A stretch of 64,000 bases of DNA from Burkholderia gladioli (GTDB lineage Bacteria > Pseudomonadota > Gammaproteobacteria > Burkholderiales > Burkholderiaceae), in the NCBI RefSeq assembly GCF_000959725.1, contig NZ_CP009322.1, positions 2,728,001 to 2,792,000 of the forward strand, written 5' to 3'. Positions 8,038 through 17,239 of the stretch are shown here, one piece after another; positions within the stretch are counted from its first letter, which is position 1; every line of letters starts with the position of its first letter. A program made the translations under genes and the position numbers. A model generated the notes under the pieces. That model saw only the letters and a list, made by a program, of their open reading frames with translations, made no database searches and was not told where the DNA came from.

Positions 8038-8880
8038 CTAACGGCTGCTGCGCCCGCGCAGCGCCACCGCCGCGACGCCGGCGATCGCCATCAGCCCGCC
8101 GCCGAGTGTCGCCAGCCCCGGCCGCTCGCCCGTCATGAAGATCGACAAGCCCATCGCCGCGGCCGGCACCAGGTAGAGGAAGTGGGTGGCGCGCGCCGGT
8201 CCGAAATGGCTCAGCGCGAAGGTCCAGCTCGCGTAGCCGAGCGCGGCCGGGAAGATGCCCAGCAGCAGCACCGCGCCGGCCAGCAGCGTGTAGGCCGTGC
8301 AGGCGAGCGGGCCATACACGGGAATCAGTCGGCGCTGCAGCACGAAGTAGACGGCCGCGCCGGCGGCGGCCAGCAGGATCAGCGTGGTGCCGCTGCCCAG
8401 CGCCAGGCCGCCGGGCTGGCCGCTCGCGATCAGGCCGATGCCGGCGAAGCTGAACAGCGAGCCGGCCCAGCCTTGGCGATTGAGTTTCTCGCGCAGGAAC
8501 AGCGTCGAGAGGATCGCGGTGACGATCGGCGAGGTGCTCATGATGAAGGCGGCCGCGCCGGGCGCGACGCTCAGCTCGGCGGTGTTCAGCAAGGCGTTGT
8601 AGCCGGCGATGCCGAGCAGCCCCGACAGCGCGAAGGCCATCGCATCGCGCGCGGTCGGCCGGCGCGGGCGGCGCCAGGCCAGCCAGCCGAGCACCAGCAC
8701 CGCGGCGGTCGCGAAACGCGCCGCCGCCAGTTGCATCGGCGAGAGTTCGTGCAGGCCGATGCGGATGAACGGAAACGCGGACGCCCACGAGAGCACCGTG
8801 AAGGCGACCGCGCCGGCCGCGCGCGCCGTGCCTCGCGGCCCGGCGGATGGCGACTGTGATTGCGACTGGATGGTGCTCAT
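8038..8880 (-). CDS. EamA/DMT-family transporter
   Basis: 280 residues with about ten hydrophobic segments arranged as two EamA repeats. The N-terminal WASAFPFIRIGLHELSPMQL is characteristic of RhaT/EamA exporters, and internal segments such as FALSGLLGIAGYNALLNTAEL and LFSFAGIGLIASGQPGG fit. Likely an inner-membrane metabolite or amino-acid exporter; substrate unknown. The adjacent amidohydrolase gene is on the same strand, with a 130-bp gap. Confidence 0.88.
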   Translation of the reverse strand: MSTIQSQSQSPSAGPRGTARAAGAVAFTVLSWASAFPFIRIGLHELSPMQLAAARFATAAVLVLGWLAWRRPRRPTARDAMAFALSGLLGIAGYNALLNTAELSVAPGAAAFIMSTSPIVTAILSTLFLREKLNRQGWAGSLFSFAGIGLIASGQPGGLALGSGTTLILLAAAGAAVYFVLQRRLIPVYGPLACTAYTLLAGAVLLLGIFPAALGYASWTFALSHFGPARATHFLYLVPAAAMGLSIFMTGERPGLATLGGGLMAIAGVAAVALRGRSSR

Positions 8881-9012
8881 GCTGGCTCGCTCCCCACGAA
8901 AGGCATCCTGCTTCGATGAGGGGCGATTGTGTGCCGGGGTCGATGCGCGGGTAAGCCGGGAAGCCGGCGATTCAGAATCCGCGAAGCGCGGACAATCGCC
9001 GGCCCGGCAGGG

Positions 9013-9936
9013 TCAGAAGCGGAACAGCTCGCGCGCGGAATCGACCAGGATGGCGCGCCGCTGCGCCTCGTCGGGGACCCACTGCCGCAAGGCGCGCGCG
9101 GCCGACGGATAGTCGACCAGGTGGCGATGCTCCGTGTGCGGCCAGTCGCTGCCCCAGACCAGCCGCTGCGGGCTGAAGGCGGCCAGCAGGTGGGCGGCCA
9201 GCACCGTGCCCGCTGCCGCGCCGTCGCCGGCCGCCGCGCCGGCATTCGCGCTCGCCTTCGTCTCCACGCTGCGATAGGCCGCCGACAGCTTGACCCAGAC
9301 ACGGCCGCTGTCGGCGCGCCGGAGCAGCGCGCGGAAACCCGGGTCGCGCGCGCCGGCAGCCGGATCGGGCCGGCCGAAATGATCGACCACCACGGTGCAG
9401 CGCTGCGCCAGCAGCGCATCGAGCAGCACCGGCAGGTCGGCCGCGCCGCGATGGATCTCGATGTGCCAGCCCAGCGCGTTCAGCCTCGCGAGCAAACGCG
9501 GCCACGGCCCCTGCTCCAGGTCGGGCAGCGGCAGCCCGATCAGGTTCAGCCGCGCGCCGACGATGCCGCTGGCCGCGAGCGCCGCCAGTTGCGCCTCGTC
9601 GATCGCGGGATCGACCACGGCCACGCCGCGAAAGCGTTGCGGATAACGACGCGCGACGGCGGCCAGCCAGCCGTTGTCGGTGCCGAGGAAGCTCGGCTGC
9701 ACCAGCACGCCTTGCGAGAGCCCATGCGCCGACAGATGCGCCACATAGGCATCGAGCGTCGCGTCGTAGTCGGGCGCGTGGCGCCTCTGCGCGGCCAGCG
9801 GCAGGCCACGCACGAACAGGTGGGCATGGCTGTCGATGCCGGCCACGGCGGGCGCGGCGGCCGCCAGCCAGGCCGCGCCGGCGGCGCTCAGGCCCGACTC
9901 GGCATGCATCGCGCGATCGTCAAGCGTGGTGCTCAT
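9013..9936 (-). CDS. Amidohydrolase-2 family protein (pyrone-dicarboxylate-hydrolase-like)
   Basis: About 307 residues from the ATG at 9936 (MSTTLDDRAMH); alternative starts at 9957 and 9984 (GTG) cannot be excluded because none has a clear ribosome site. The metal-binding start GIDSHAHLF, the later VVVDHFGRP and the C-terminal WGSDWPHTEH are hallmarks of the TIM-barrel amidohydrolase-2 family that includes 2-pyrone-4,6-dicarboxylate and lactone hydrolases. It follows the MFS transporter gene by 64 nt on the same strand, so the pair probably imports and hydrolyses one compound. The divergent LysR gene is the likely regulator. Confidence 0.82.
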   Translation of the reverse strand: MSTTLDDRAMHAESGLSAAGAAWLAAAAPAVAGIDSHAHLFVRGLPLAAQRRHAPDYDATLDAYVAHLSAHGLSQGVLVQPSFLGTDNGWLAAVARRYPQRFRGVAVVDPAIDEAQLAALAASGIVGARLNLIGLPLPDLEQGPWPRLLARLNALGWHIEIHRGAADLPVLLDALLAQRCTVVVDHFGRPDPAAGARDPGFRALLRRADSGRVWVKLSAAYRSVETKASANAGAAAGDGAAAGTVLAAHLLAAFSPQRLVWGSDWPHTEHRHLVDYPSAARALRQWVPDEAQRRAILVDSARELFRF

Positions 9937-10000
9937 GATGGGAAGGACGGGAGACATCGATGAAGAAGGAAGAACCGGCGGCACGCTTCGACCATGCCGC

Positions 10001-11299
10001 TCAGCCGCGCGACGCGCTCGGCGCGCGGCCGTCGTCGGCGCGGCCCGGCTGGTTCGCGGCGAGCGGCGCCGCGATCCGGCGGCCGCGCGTCTCGGGCAGC
10101 ATCAGCGCGGCGATCACCACCAGCCCGTAGGCGATGCCGGCGTCGATGCCGAGCGCCGTGCCCAGCGACATCGAGCTGCTCATATGGCCGATCAGCACCG
10201 GGAAGCCGGCCGAGACGATGCGCCCGAAGTTGTAGCAGAAGCCCACGCCGGTGCCGCGCACGCCTTGCGGGTAGAGCTCGTTGAACAGCGCGCCGAGGGT
10301 GGCCGGGATGCCGGCCGAGACCAGCCCGAGCGGGAAGCTCAGCACCAGCATGGTGGTGTCGCCGATGGGCAGGAAGGTGTAGAGATTGACCATCACCGCG
10401 CAGCCGATCGCGAACACGATCACGGTCCAGCGCCGGCCGATGCGGTCCTGCAACCAGGCGCTGACGAAGCAGCCGACGATGAAGGCGACGATCACCACGG
10501 CCAGGTAGCCGCCGGTGCCGAGCACCGACAGGTGGCGCTCGGTCTTCAGGTAGGTGGGCAGCCAGGTGGTGATCGCGTAGTAGCCGCCGTGCGCGCCCAG
10601 GCCGATCAGGCCGCCGACCGCCGTGGTGCGCAACACCGAGGGCGCGAAGATGCCGGCGGCCATCGCCAGCACGCCCTGGCGCTCGCCGTTCGCGTCGACC
10701 GGCAGCGGCTCGCGCGGCGGCTCCACCACGTTGCGGCGCAGGTAGAGCACCAGCAGCGCCGGCAGCAGGCCGACCGCGAACAGCAGGCGCCAGGCCCAAT
10801 CCTGCGGCACCAGCGAGAAGATCGCCGTGTAGACCAGCACCGCGCCGCCCCAGCCGAAGCCCCAGGCGCTCTGCACGATGCCCATCGCCTTGCCGCGGTG
10901 CTTCGCGTTGATGGTCTCGCTGAGCAGCACCGCGCCGGCGGTCCATTCGCCGCCGAAGCCGATGCCCTGCAGCGCCTTCAGCGCCAGCAATTGCTCGAAG
11001 TTCTGCGCGAAGGCGCTCAGGAAGGTGAACAGCGAGAACCAGATCACGGTGATCTGCAGCGCGCGCACGCGGCCGACGCGATCCGACAACACGCCGGCCA
11101 GCAGCCCGCCCAGCGCGCCCGCCACCAGCGTGGCGCCGCCGATCAGCCCGGCCTGCGCCTTGGAGATGCCCCAGACCGTCAGCAAGGTGGGGATCACCAG
11201 CGAGAAGATCTGCGTATCGGCGGCGTCGATCGCCCAGCCCGCGAAGCAGCCCCACAGGGTTCGTTTCTCGACGGGGGTGATGTCCCGGTACCAGCGCAT
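10001..11299 (-). CDS. MFS metabolite:proton symporter
   Basis: 432 residues from the ATG at 11299, which has GAGGAG 7 nt upstream; the open frame extends further without support. Twelve hydrophobic segments. The MFS signature GVLSDRVGRVRAL follows TM2, with GIGFGGEWTAGAVLLSE in the region typical of aromatic-acid/metabolite symporters and QDRIGRRWT in the second half. Inner-membrane uptake of a small organic acid is likely. Operon with the amidohydrolase downstream; divergent LysR gene upstream. Confidence 0.88.
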   Translation of the reverse strand: MRWYRDITPVEKRTLWGCFAGWAIDAADTQIFSLVIPTLLTVWGISKAQAGLIGGATLVAGALGGLLAGVLSDRVGRVRALQITVIWFSLFTFLSAFAQNFEQLLALKALQGIGFGGEWTAGAVLLSETINAKHRGKAMGIVQSAWGFGWGGAVLVYTAIFSLVPQDWAWRLLFAVGLLPALLVLYLRRNVVEPPREPLPVDANGERQGVLAMAAGIFAPSVLRTTAVGGLIGLGAHGGYYAITTWLPTYLKTERHLSVLGTGGYLAVVIVAFIVGCFVSAWLQDRIGRRWTVIVFAIGCAVMVNLYTFLPIGDTTMLVLSFPLGLVSAGIPATLGALFNELYPQGVRGTGVGFCYNFGRIVSAGFPVLIGHMSSSMSLGTALGIDAGIAYGLVVIAALMLPETRGRRIAAPLAANQPGRADDGRAPSASRG

Positions 11300-11438
11300 G
11301 ATCGTCTCCTCTTGCGCGCAGCCTGGCGCGCGGCGCGCCGGCTGATGCGCCGGCGGCAATTGATTGATAGCACGCATTCTGGCGGGATGCGCCTGGCTCG
11401 CATACTATGGAAACGTTGATCTTTCATTGCATCGTGTT

Positions 11439-12380
11439 ATGGAATCCGCTCGCATCCTCAAGTATTTCCTGGCCGTGGCCGACGCCGGCAGCGTGACCGG
11501 CGCGGCCGAGCGGCTGGGCCTGGCGCAGCCGGCGCTGAGCCAGGCCATCACGCGGCTCGAGCGCGAACTCGGCGTCAAGCTGTTCTCGCGCACGCGGCGC
11601 GGCGCGGCGCTGACCGCCGCCGGCGAGGCGATCGTCGACGACATCCGCCTGAGCGTGGCGCGCATCGAGGCCGCCGAGGCGCGCGCACGCGATATTGGCG
11701 CGCAACGCGGCGGGCGGCTCGCGATCGGCTTCGTCTCGGCGGCGCTGTTCGAGGTGCTGCCGCGCGCGATCGCGGCGCTGCGCGCCGAGGTGCCGAACGT
11801 GGAGCTGGCGCTGCGCGAGATGAGCAATGCCGAGCAGGCCGCCGCGCTGGAATCGGGGGAGATCGACATCGGCCTGCTGCATACGCCGGTGGTGGTGCGC
11901 GGGCGCATGCACGAGAAGCTGATCGCGCGCGAGAGGCTGCACGCGGTGGTGCACGAGACGCACGCGCTCGGCGCCGACGGCCGGCTCGCGCTGGCCGACC
12001 TGGCGCGCATCGGCCTGGTGTGGTTCCCGCAAGGGCAGTTGCCGGTGGTGCGCGCCGGTATCCTCAGCGCGTTCCGCAAGGCCGGCTGCGAGGCCAATAT
12101 CGTGCAGGACGCGAACCGCTCGCTGACGGTGCTCGCCTGCGTCGCGGCCGGCTGCGGCGCCTCGCTGCTGCCGGCTTCGGTGCAGGCGCTGCGCTTCTCC
12201 GGCGTGCGCGTGTGCGAGGTGCGCGACGGCGATGCGCTGCCCTTCTTCGAGCTGAGCGCGGTGTGGCCGAACCGTTCGCGGCCGACGCTGGCCGATCGCT
12301 TCGCCGCGCTGCTCGATCGCGATGCCGGCAAGCCGGCCGCGGGCGGCAAGGCGCAGCCTGCGCGGCGCCGTGCAGGTTGA
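11439..12380 (+). CDS. LysR-family regulator of the MFS/amidohydrolase unit
   Basis: 313 residues from the ATG at 11439 (MESARILKYFLAVADAG). HTH: GAAERLGLAQPALSQAITRLE. The effector domain follows, with GCGASLLPASVQAL near the end as in CatM/BenM-like proteins. It is divergent from the MFS gene with a 139-bp intergenic region containing a GCAT...ATGC dyad around 11377-11393, which resembles a LysR T-N11-A site. Probable autorepressor and effector-dependent activator of the MFS/amidohydrolase operon (inference). Confidence 0.87.
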   Translation: MESARILKYFLAVADAGSVTGAAERLGLAQPALSQAITRLERELGVKLFSRTRRGAALTAAGEAIVDDIRLSVARIEAAEARARDIGAQRGGRLAIGFVSAALFEVLPRAIAALRAEVPNVELALREMSNAEQAAALESGEIDIGLLHTPVVVRGRMHEKLIARERLHAVVHETHALGADGRLALADLARIGLVWFPQGQLPVVRAGILSAFRKAGCEANIVQDANRSLTVLACVAAGCGASLLPASVQALRFSGVRVCEVRDGDALPFFELSAVWPNRSRPTLADRFAALLDRDAGKPAAGGKAQPARRRAG

Positions 12381-12454
12381 TGCCGACGTCGATGTCGTGG
12401 ATTGCCGATACGACATCGACAGCAAACAGAACCAGACAACCAGGAGATCACGCC

Positions 12455-13309
12455 ATGCCACGTCCTTCCCCGCTCGCGCTCGCCCTGCTCGCCGCCGCGC
12501 TGCTCGCGGCGCCGGCCGCGCATGCCATCGACTGCCGCAAGGCGGCCAGCCCGATCGAGCGGACGATCTGCGCGGACCGGCGGCTGCAGGCTGCCGACGC
12601 GGCGATGGGCGCCGCCTACGCGGCCACGCTGAAGGCCGCCGGCGACGAAGGGATCCGCGCGATGCTGGTGGCCAGCCAGCGGCGCTGGCTGCTGCGCCGC
12701 GATGCGCAGCTCGGCCATCTCGACGCCGTCGATGATGGCCAGGGCCCGCCCGACGAAGCCGCCCGGCGCGAGATCGTGCTGAAGGCGATCCGGGATCGCA
12801 CGCGGGTGCTCTCGCAGGCCGGCATGCACAACCCCTATCAGCGGCGCCTGGTCGAGGTCGCGCTGGCGCAACGCGCCTTCGAGGCACGCTACACGGGCGG
12901 CCCGTTCGCCGGCTACCAGACATCCTGCGATTTCCTCCCGCAAGCAGGCAGCTATAGCTACGGCTGCTTCGGCACGCAGCGTTTCCAGCATCACGACCGG
13001 GTCTGCTCGGTCAACCAGGATTGGGCCAGCGGCAGCGTTTCCGAACGGCGCGAGGTCGGGCGCGTGGTCAACGGCAGGCTGACGGCCGTGGCGAGTTGCT
13101 CGATCGGCGGCGGCGAAGCCGGGCAGGCCTGTCCCGACGACGATGCCAAGGGCACGGCGGCGCGCTGGCCGGCGCAGCTCGACGCCGAGGCGACCCGCAA
13201 CGAAGCGCCGCCGGTGCCGCCCGCGCCCCTGCTCGATGCCGATGTCGGTGAGATCGACCAGGGCTGGCTGGCGGCCTGCCTGGGGGATGCCACTTATCCG
13301 CCGCGTTGA
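12455..13309 (+). CDS. Exported LprI/DUF1311-domain protein
   Basis: 284 residues; ATG preceded by CAGGAGATCACGCC. Signal peptide 1-24 (LLAAALLAAPAAHA). The mature part opens with IDCRKAASPIERTICADRRL, the cysteine pattern of the LprI/DUF1311 domain, then a charged helical segment ending near residue 125, and a C-terminal half with several cysteines (TSCDFLPQAG, YGCFGTQ, CSIGGGEAG). Periplasmic. Some LprI-like proteins inhibit lysozyme; this is not shown here. It shares its N-terminal domain with the protein at 17240. Confidence 0.75.
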   Translation: MPRPSPLALALLAAALLAAPAAHAIDCRKAASPIERTICADRRLQAADAAMGAAYAATLKAAGDEGIRAMLVASQRRWLLRRDAQLGHLDAVDDGQGPPDEAARREIVLKAIRDRTRVLSQAGMHNPYQRRLVEVALAQRAFEARYTGGPFAGYQTSCDFLPQAGSYSYGCFGTQRFQHHDRVCSVNQDWASGSVSERREVGRVVNGRLTAVASCSIGGGEAGQACPDDDAKGTAARWPAQLDAEATRNEAPPVPPAPLLDADVGEIDQGWLAACLGDATYPPR

Positions 13310-13409
13310 GGGCGGGAATAAAACAGACGAAAGCCGTGTTGTCTCGTGACGGCCCCGGCCTTCGTCCGGGCGCCGAAGCTCCCCGAACCGTCACGAGTAG
13401 AGGTCATCC

Positions 13410-13943
13410 ATGCATCGTCGCTCCCTGGTTTCCCTGTGTTGCAGCGCCGCCGTCGCGCTGCTGACGTCAAGCCTCGCCCCGCTCGCCGCGCACGCGGCCG
13501 GCGGCGCGACGTCCGACGCCGACCGCGCCTTCGTCGCGATGGTCTCGCAAGGCGGCATGTTCGAGGTCGAGGCCGGCAAGGTCGCGGCCCGGCAAGGCGC
13601 GCGGCAGGACATCGTCGACCTCGGCAGCACCGAGGCGCACGATCACCAACTGGTGGGCGCCAAGCTGCTGGCCGCCGCGAACGCGGCCGGCATCCAAGTC
13701 GATACGCAACTGAACGCGGCCTTCACGCAGCGCCTCGACAAGCTGCGCGGCCTGTCGGGCCCCGCCTTCGACGATGCCTTCATCGCCGAGATGAAGACCA
13801 TCCACGCGGCCGACGGCGCGGCCTTCGCCAAGGAGGCGCGCGACGGCGGCGATCCCGGCCTGCGCGCCTTCGCGGCCGAAACGGTGCGGATCGTGAAGCG
13901 CCACCAGGGCGCCCTGCACGCGCTGCCGCCGGAAAACGGCTGA
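13410..13943 (+). CDS. DUF4142 periplasmic protein
   Basis: 177 residues with a signal peptide (cleavage near AAHAAGGA, residue 30). The mature part is all-helical, with FVAMVSQGGMFEVEAGKVAA and the later HAADGAAFAKEA and RHQGALHAL pieces of the DUF4142 ferritin-like bundle. The family is common in proteobacterial periplasms, without settled function. Stand-alone; the gap to the gene upstream is 100 nt. Confidence 0.8.
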   Translation: MHRRSLVSLCCSAAVALLTSSLAPLAAHAAGGATSDADRAFVAMVSQGGMFEVEAGKVAARQGARQDIVDLGSTEAHDHQLVGAKLLAAANAAGIQVDTQLNAAFTQRLDKLRGLSGPAFDDAFIAEMKTIHAADGAAFAKEARDGGDPGLRAFAAETVRIVKRHQGALHALPPENG

Positions 13944-14331
13944 TTCCCCGCGCGCGTCGCGGCCCTCCCGCCTCCAGCGGTAACGCGCCGCAAGAATCGG
14001 GAAACATGCCGTTTCGAGAAGGCCGACGATCCTTTCGCTTTCCGAACGATTGGCCTTCGCGAACGACGCGCGCCGTCTCCCGCTCACCCATGCAGCGATC
14101 CGAAATGCGGCGCGCGCCGCTCATCCATCCGCCGGCTCGGGCAGCTTCCGCGCGAGCGCCCCATCCCTTGCACGACGAGCCCGGCGCGAGCAATCGATAC
14201 CGGCGCCGCGCCCTCCTCCCTCTGCCTCGATCCCGTCAGCAGCCGGAAAGAAACATGCAGTAAACGGCAGGTAACCCGTCGACTCACGCGCAACGCGATA
14301 CTCGCTTCCGTTTTCCCACCGGATCGCGACG
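13944..14331. other. Intergenic region, nothing recognised
   Basis: 388 bases of high-GC sequence between the DUF4142 gene and the 133-residue protein. Frames open on both strands are typical of GC-rich noncoding DNA. I see no clear promoter, hairpin terminator or RNA gene. Confidence 0.5.
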
Positions 14332-14733
14332 ATGGCACCGCCCCAGGCTTCCTATTCGATCGATGCGCTGCACGGCTTCGAGCTGACCGAAGACGGGCAG
14401 TACCTGATGCTCAACAGCAACCAGCCCGATCGCATCGCCCTGCACTGCTCGGTGATGCATGAACTGCTGGCGGCGCTGTCGAATGCGATCGGCTCGTCCG
14501 AGCGCATCCGCCACAAGCAGCGCGGCGTCAAGTTCGTGATGCCCTGCGAGGCCTGGACGGTGGGACGCGACGCCGGTGGCGCGCCGGACCTGATCCTGTC
14601 GTTCCGCCTGCCCGGCGGCGCCGAGCTGTCGTTCCAGGTCGGCCGCGCGCTGGCCGGCCAGATGGCCGACGTGCTGGCGCTGGCGAGCGGCCCCGCCGCG
14701 GCCCTGCCGCGCGCGGCCGGCTCGCTGCAATAA
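14332..14733 (+). CDS. Hypothetical protein of 133 residues
   Basis: Begins MAPPQASYSIDALHGFELTEDG. A soluble alpha/beta-looking protein without signal peptide or membrane segment; distinctive segments are QYLMLNSNQPDRIALHCSV and PDLILSFRLPGGAELSFQV. Codon bias is strongly coding. The ribosome site is weak. It precedes bamA by 76 nt on the same strand and may be cotranscribed with it. Family not recognised. Confidence 0.7.
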   Translation: MAPPQASYSIDALHGFELTEDGQYLMLNSNQPDRIALHCSVMHELLAALSNAIGSSERIRHKQRGVKFVMPCEAWTVGRDAGGAPDLILSFRLPGGAELSFQVGRALAGQMADVLALASGPAAALPRAAGSLQ

Positions 14734-14809
14734 ACCCGCGTCCTCGACAAGCCCGCGTCCTCGGTCGCGAACCCGCTATTCCCGGCTCCTCCGCCTCTTC
14801 CTCATCCGC

Positions 14810-17125
14810 ATGAATGCACGCTCCCTGTCGTCACGCCGCCTGCGCTACCTGACGTTCGCCGGCCTTGGCGTGACGTCCGTCACCGCCTGCGCGGCCGATC
14901 CGTTCACCATCTCCGACATCCGGATCGAGGGCCTGCAACGCATCGAGCCCGGCTCGGTGTTCGCCTACCTGCCGATGAAGCAGGGCGACACCTACAACGA
15001 CGACCTGGCCTCCGAAGCGATCCGCAAGCTCTACGCGACGGGCTTCTTCAACGACGTGAAGGTGGCCACCGAGGGCACGGTGGTGATCGTGCAGGTGCAG
15101 GAGCGCCCGGCGATCTCGTCGATCGACTTCAGCGGCATCAAGGAATTCGACAAGGACAACCTGACCAAGGCGCTGAGCTCGGTCGGCCTGGCGCGCGGCC
15201 GGTACTACGACAAGTCGCTGGTGGACAAGGCCGAGCAGGAGCTCAAGCGCCAGTACCTCACGCGCGGCTACTACGCGGCCGAGGTCACCACCAACATCAC
15301 GCCGGTGGACGCCAACCGCGTGTCGATCCTGTTCTCGGTGGCCGAAGGCCCGAGCGCGAAGATCCGCCAGGTCAACTTCATCGGCAACCACACCTTCAAG
15401 ACCAGCACCCTGCTCGACGAGATGCAGCTGTCGACGCCGAACTGGTTCTCCTGGTACACCAAGAACGACCTCTACTCGAAGGAGAAGCTCACGGGCGACC
15501 TGGAGAACGTGCGCTCGTACTACCTCGACCGCGGCTACCTCGAGTTCAATTTCGACTCGACCCAGGTGTCGATCTCGCCCGACAAGAAGGACATGTACCT
15601 GACCATCACGGTGCATGAGGGCCAGCCCTACACGATCTCGAAGGTCCAGCTCGCGGGCAACCTGCTGGACCGCCAGGCCGAGCTGCAGAAGCTGGTGAAG
15701 ATCAAGGCCGGCGAGCGGTTCTCGGCCGCCAAGCTGCAGGCCACCACCAAGGCGGTGGTCGACAAGCTCGGCGAATACGGCTACGCGTTCGCGACTGTCA
15801 ATGCCCAGCCCGAGATTGACCAGGTCACGCACAAGGTGGGCCTGACGCTGGTGGTCGATCCTGGCCATCGCGTCTACGTGCGGCACATCAACATCACCGG
15901 CAACTCGCGCACGCGCGACGAGGTGGTGCGCCGCGAGATGCGCCAGATGGAAAGCGCCTGGTTCGATTCGGGGCGCCTCGCGCTGTCGAAGGACCGCATC
16001 AACCGGCTCGGCTACTTCACCGACGTCGACATCTCGACGGTGCCGGTGGAAGGCACCACCGACCAGGTCGACGTCAACGTGAAGGTGACCGAGAAGCCGA
16101 CCGGCTCGATCTCGCTGGGGGTGGGCTACGGCTCCGGCGAAGGCCCGATCATCTCGGCCAGCGTCTCGCAGGACAACGTGTTCGGCTCGGGCACCAGCCT
16201 CTCGGTGACGGTCAACACGGCCACCACCTATCGCACGCTGGCAGTCGAGCAGGTGGACCCGTACTTCACGATCGACGGCATCCGGCGCATCACCGACGTC
16301 TACTACCGCACCAGCGAGCCGCTCTACTACTCGAGCACCACCGACACCAGCTTCCGCGTGATCACCTACGGCGCCTCGATGAAGTTCGGCATCCCGTTCT
16401 CGGAAACCGACACGGTGTTCTTCGGCATCGGCCTCGAGCAGAACCGGCTCGACGTGGACTCGACCACGCCGCAGAGCTATATCGACTACGTGAACTCGTT
16501 CGGCCGCGTCTCGAACAACGTGCCGGCCACGGTGGGCTGGTCGCGCGACAACCGCGACAGCACGCTGATCCCGAGCCGCGGCTACTTCCTGCAGGCGAAC
16601 GCCGAGTACGGCACGCCGATCGCGGCCACCACCTACGTGAAGAGCGACCTGCAAGCGCAGTACTACTACTCGTTCGCGCGCGGCTTCATCCTCGGCCTGA
16701 ACTTCCAGGGCGGCTACGGCAAGGGCCTGGAAGGCAAGCCCTACCCGATCTTCAAGAACTACTACGCGGGCGGGATCGGCTCGGTGCGCGGCTACGAATC
16801 GAGTTCGCTGGGCCCGCGCGACGCCACCACCAACGACCCGATCGGCGGCTCGAAGATGGTGGTCGGCAATATCGAGCTGACCGTGCCGCTGCCCGGCACC
16901 GGCTACGACCGCACGCTGCGCGTGTTCACCTTCGTCGACGGCGGCAACGTGTGGGGCTCGGAAGGCAACAGCATCGGCGCAAACGGGCTGCGCTACAGCT
17001 ACGGCGCCGGCCTCGAATGGATCTCGCCGATCGGCCCGCTCAAGATCGACCTCGGCTTCCCGGTCGTCAAGCACACCGGCGACCAGTACCAGAAGTTCCA
17101 GTTCCAGATCGGTACGTCGTTTTAA
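14810..17125 (+). CDS. bamA: BamA/Omp85 outer-membrane assembly factor (stand-alone copy)
   Basis: 771 residues. The N-terminus has a signal sequence, with possible cleavage at ACA-ADP near residue 30; VTAC also fits a lipobox by chance. Five POTRA repeats follow (about 30-425; ISDIRIEGLQRIEPG, VRHINITGNSRTRDEVV). The 16-strand barrel has the lid-lock motif SVRGYESSSLGP near residue 659 and ends QFQIGTSF with a C-terminal Phe. It inserts beta-barrel proteins into the outer membrane. The usual neighbours (skp, lpxD, fabZ, rseP) are absent: it is flanked by LprI-type and hypothetical exported proteins, so it is probably a second, paralogous BamA. No clear Shine-Dalgarno precedes the ATG. Confidence 0.9.
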   Translation: MNARSLSSRRLRYLTFAGLGVTSVTACAADPFTISDIRIEGLQRIEPGSVFAYLPMKQGDTYNDDLASEAIRKLYATGFFNDVKVATEGTVVIVQVQERPAISSIDFSGIKEFDKDNLTKALSSVGLARGRYYDKSLVDKAEQELKRQYLTRGYYAAEVTTNITPVDANRVSILFSVAEGPSAKIRQVNFIGNHTFKTSTLLDEMQLSTPNWFSWYTKNDLYSKEKLTGDLENVRSYYLDRGYLEFNFDSTQVSISPDKKDMYLTITVHEGQPYTISKVQLAGNLLDRQAELQKLVKIKAGERFSAAKLQATTKAVVDKLGEYGYAFATVNAQPEIDQVTHKVGLTLVVDPGHRVYVRHINITGNSRTRDEVVRREMRQMESAWFDSGRLALSKDRINRLGYFTDVDISTVPVEGTTDQVDVNVKVTEKPTGSISLGVGYGSGEGPIISASVSQDNVFGSGTSLSVTVNTATTYRTLAVEQVDPYFTIDGIRRITDVYYRTSEPLYYSSTTDTSFRVITYGASMKFGIPFSETDTVFFGIGLEQNRLDVDSTTPQSYIDYVNSFGRVSNNVPATVGWSRDNRDSTLIPSRGYFLQANAEYGTPIAATTYVKSDLQAQYYYSFARGFILGLNFQGGYGKGLEGKPYPIFKNYYAGGIGSVRGYESSSLGPRDATTNDPIGGSKMVVGNIELTVPLPGTGYDRTLRVFTFVDGGNVWGSEGNSIGANGLRYSYGAGLEWISPIGPLKIDLGFPVVKHTGDQYQKFQFQIGTSF

Positions 17126-17239
17126 GGAAACGATCGTCCCGATCCGTCTCCCCCGCGCGCGCCGCTTCGCGTAGGATATCCGGCGGTCCGCGCGCGGATC
17201 CGCGGCGCCGGCCTGCGCCGCCGACATCATGGAGACCGT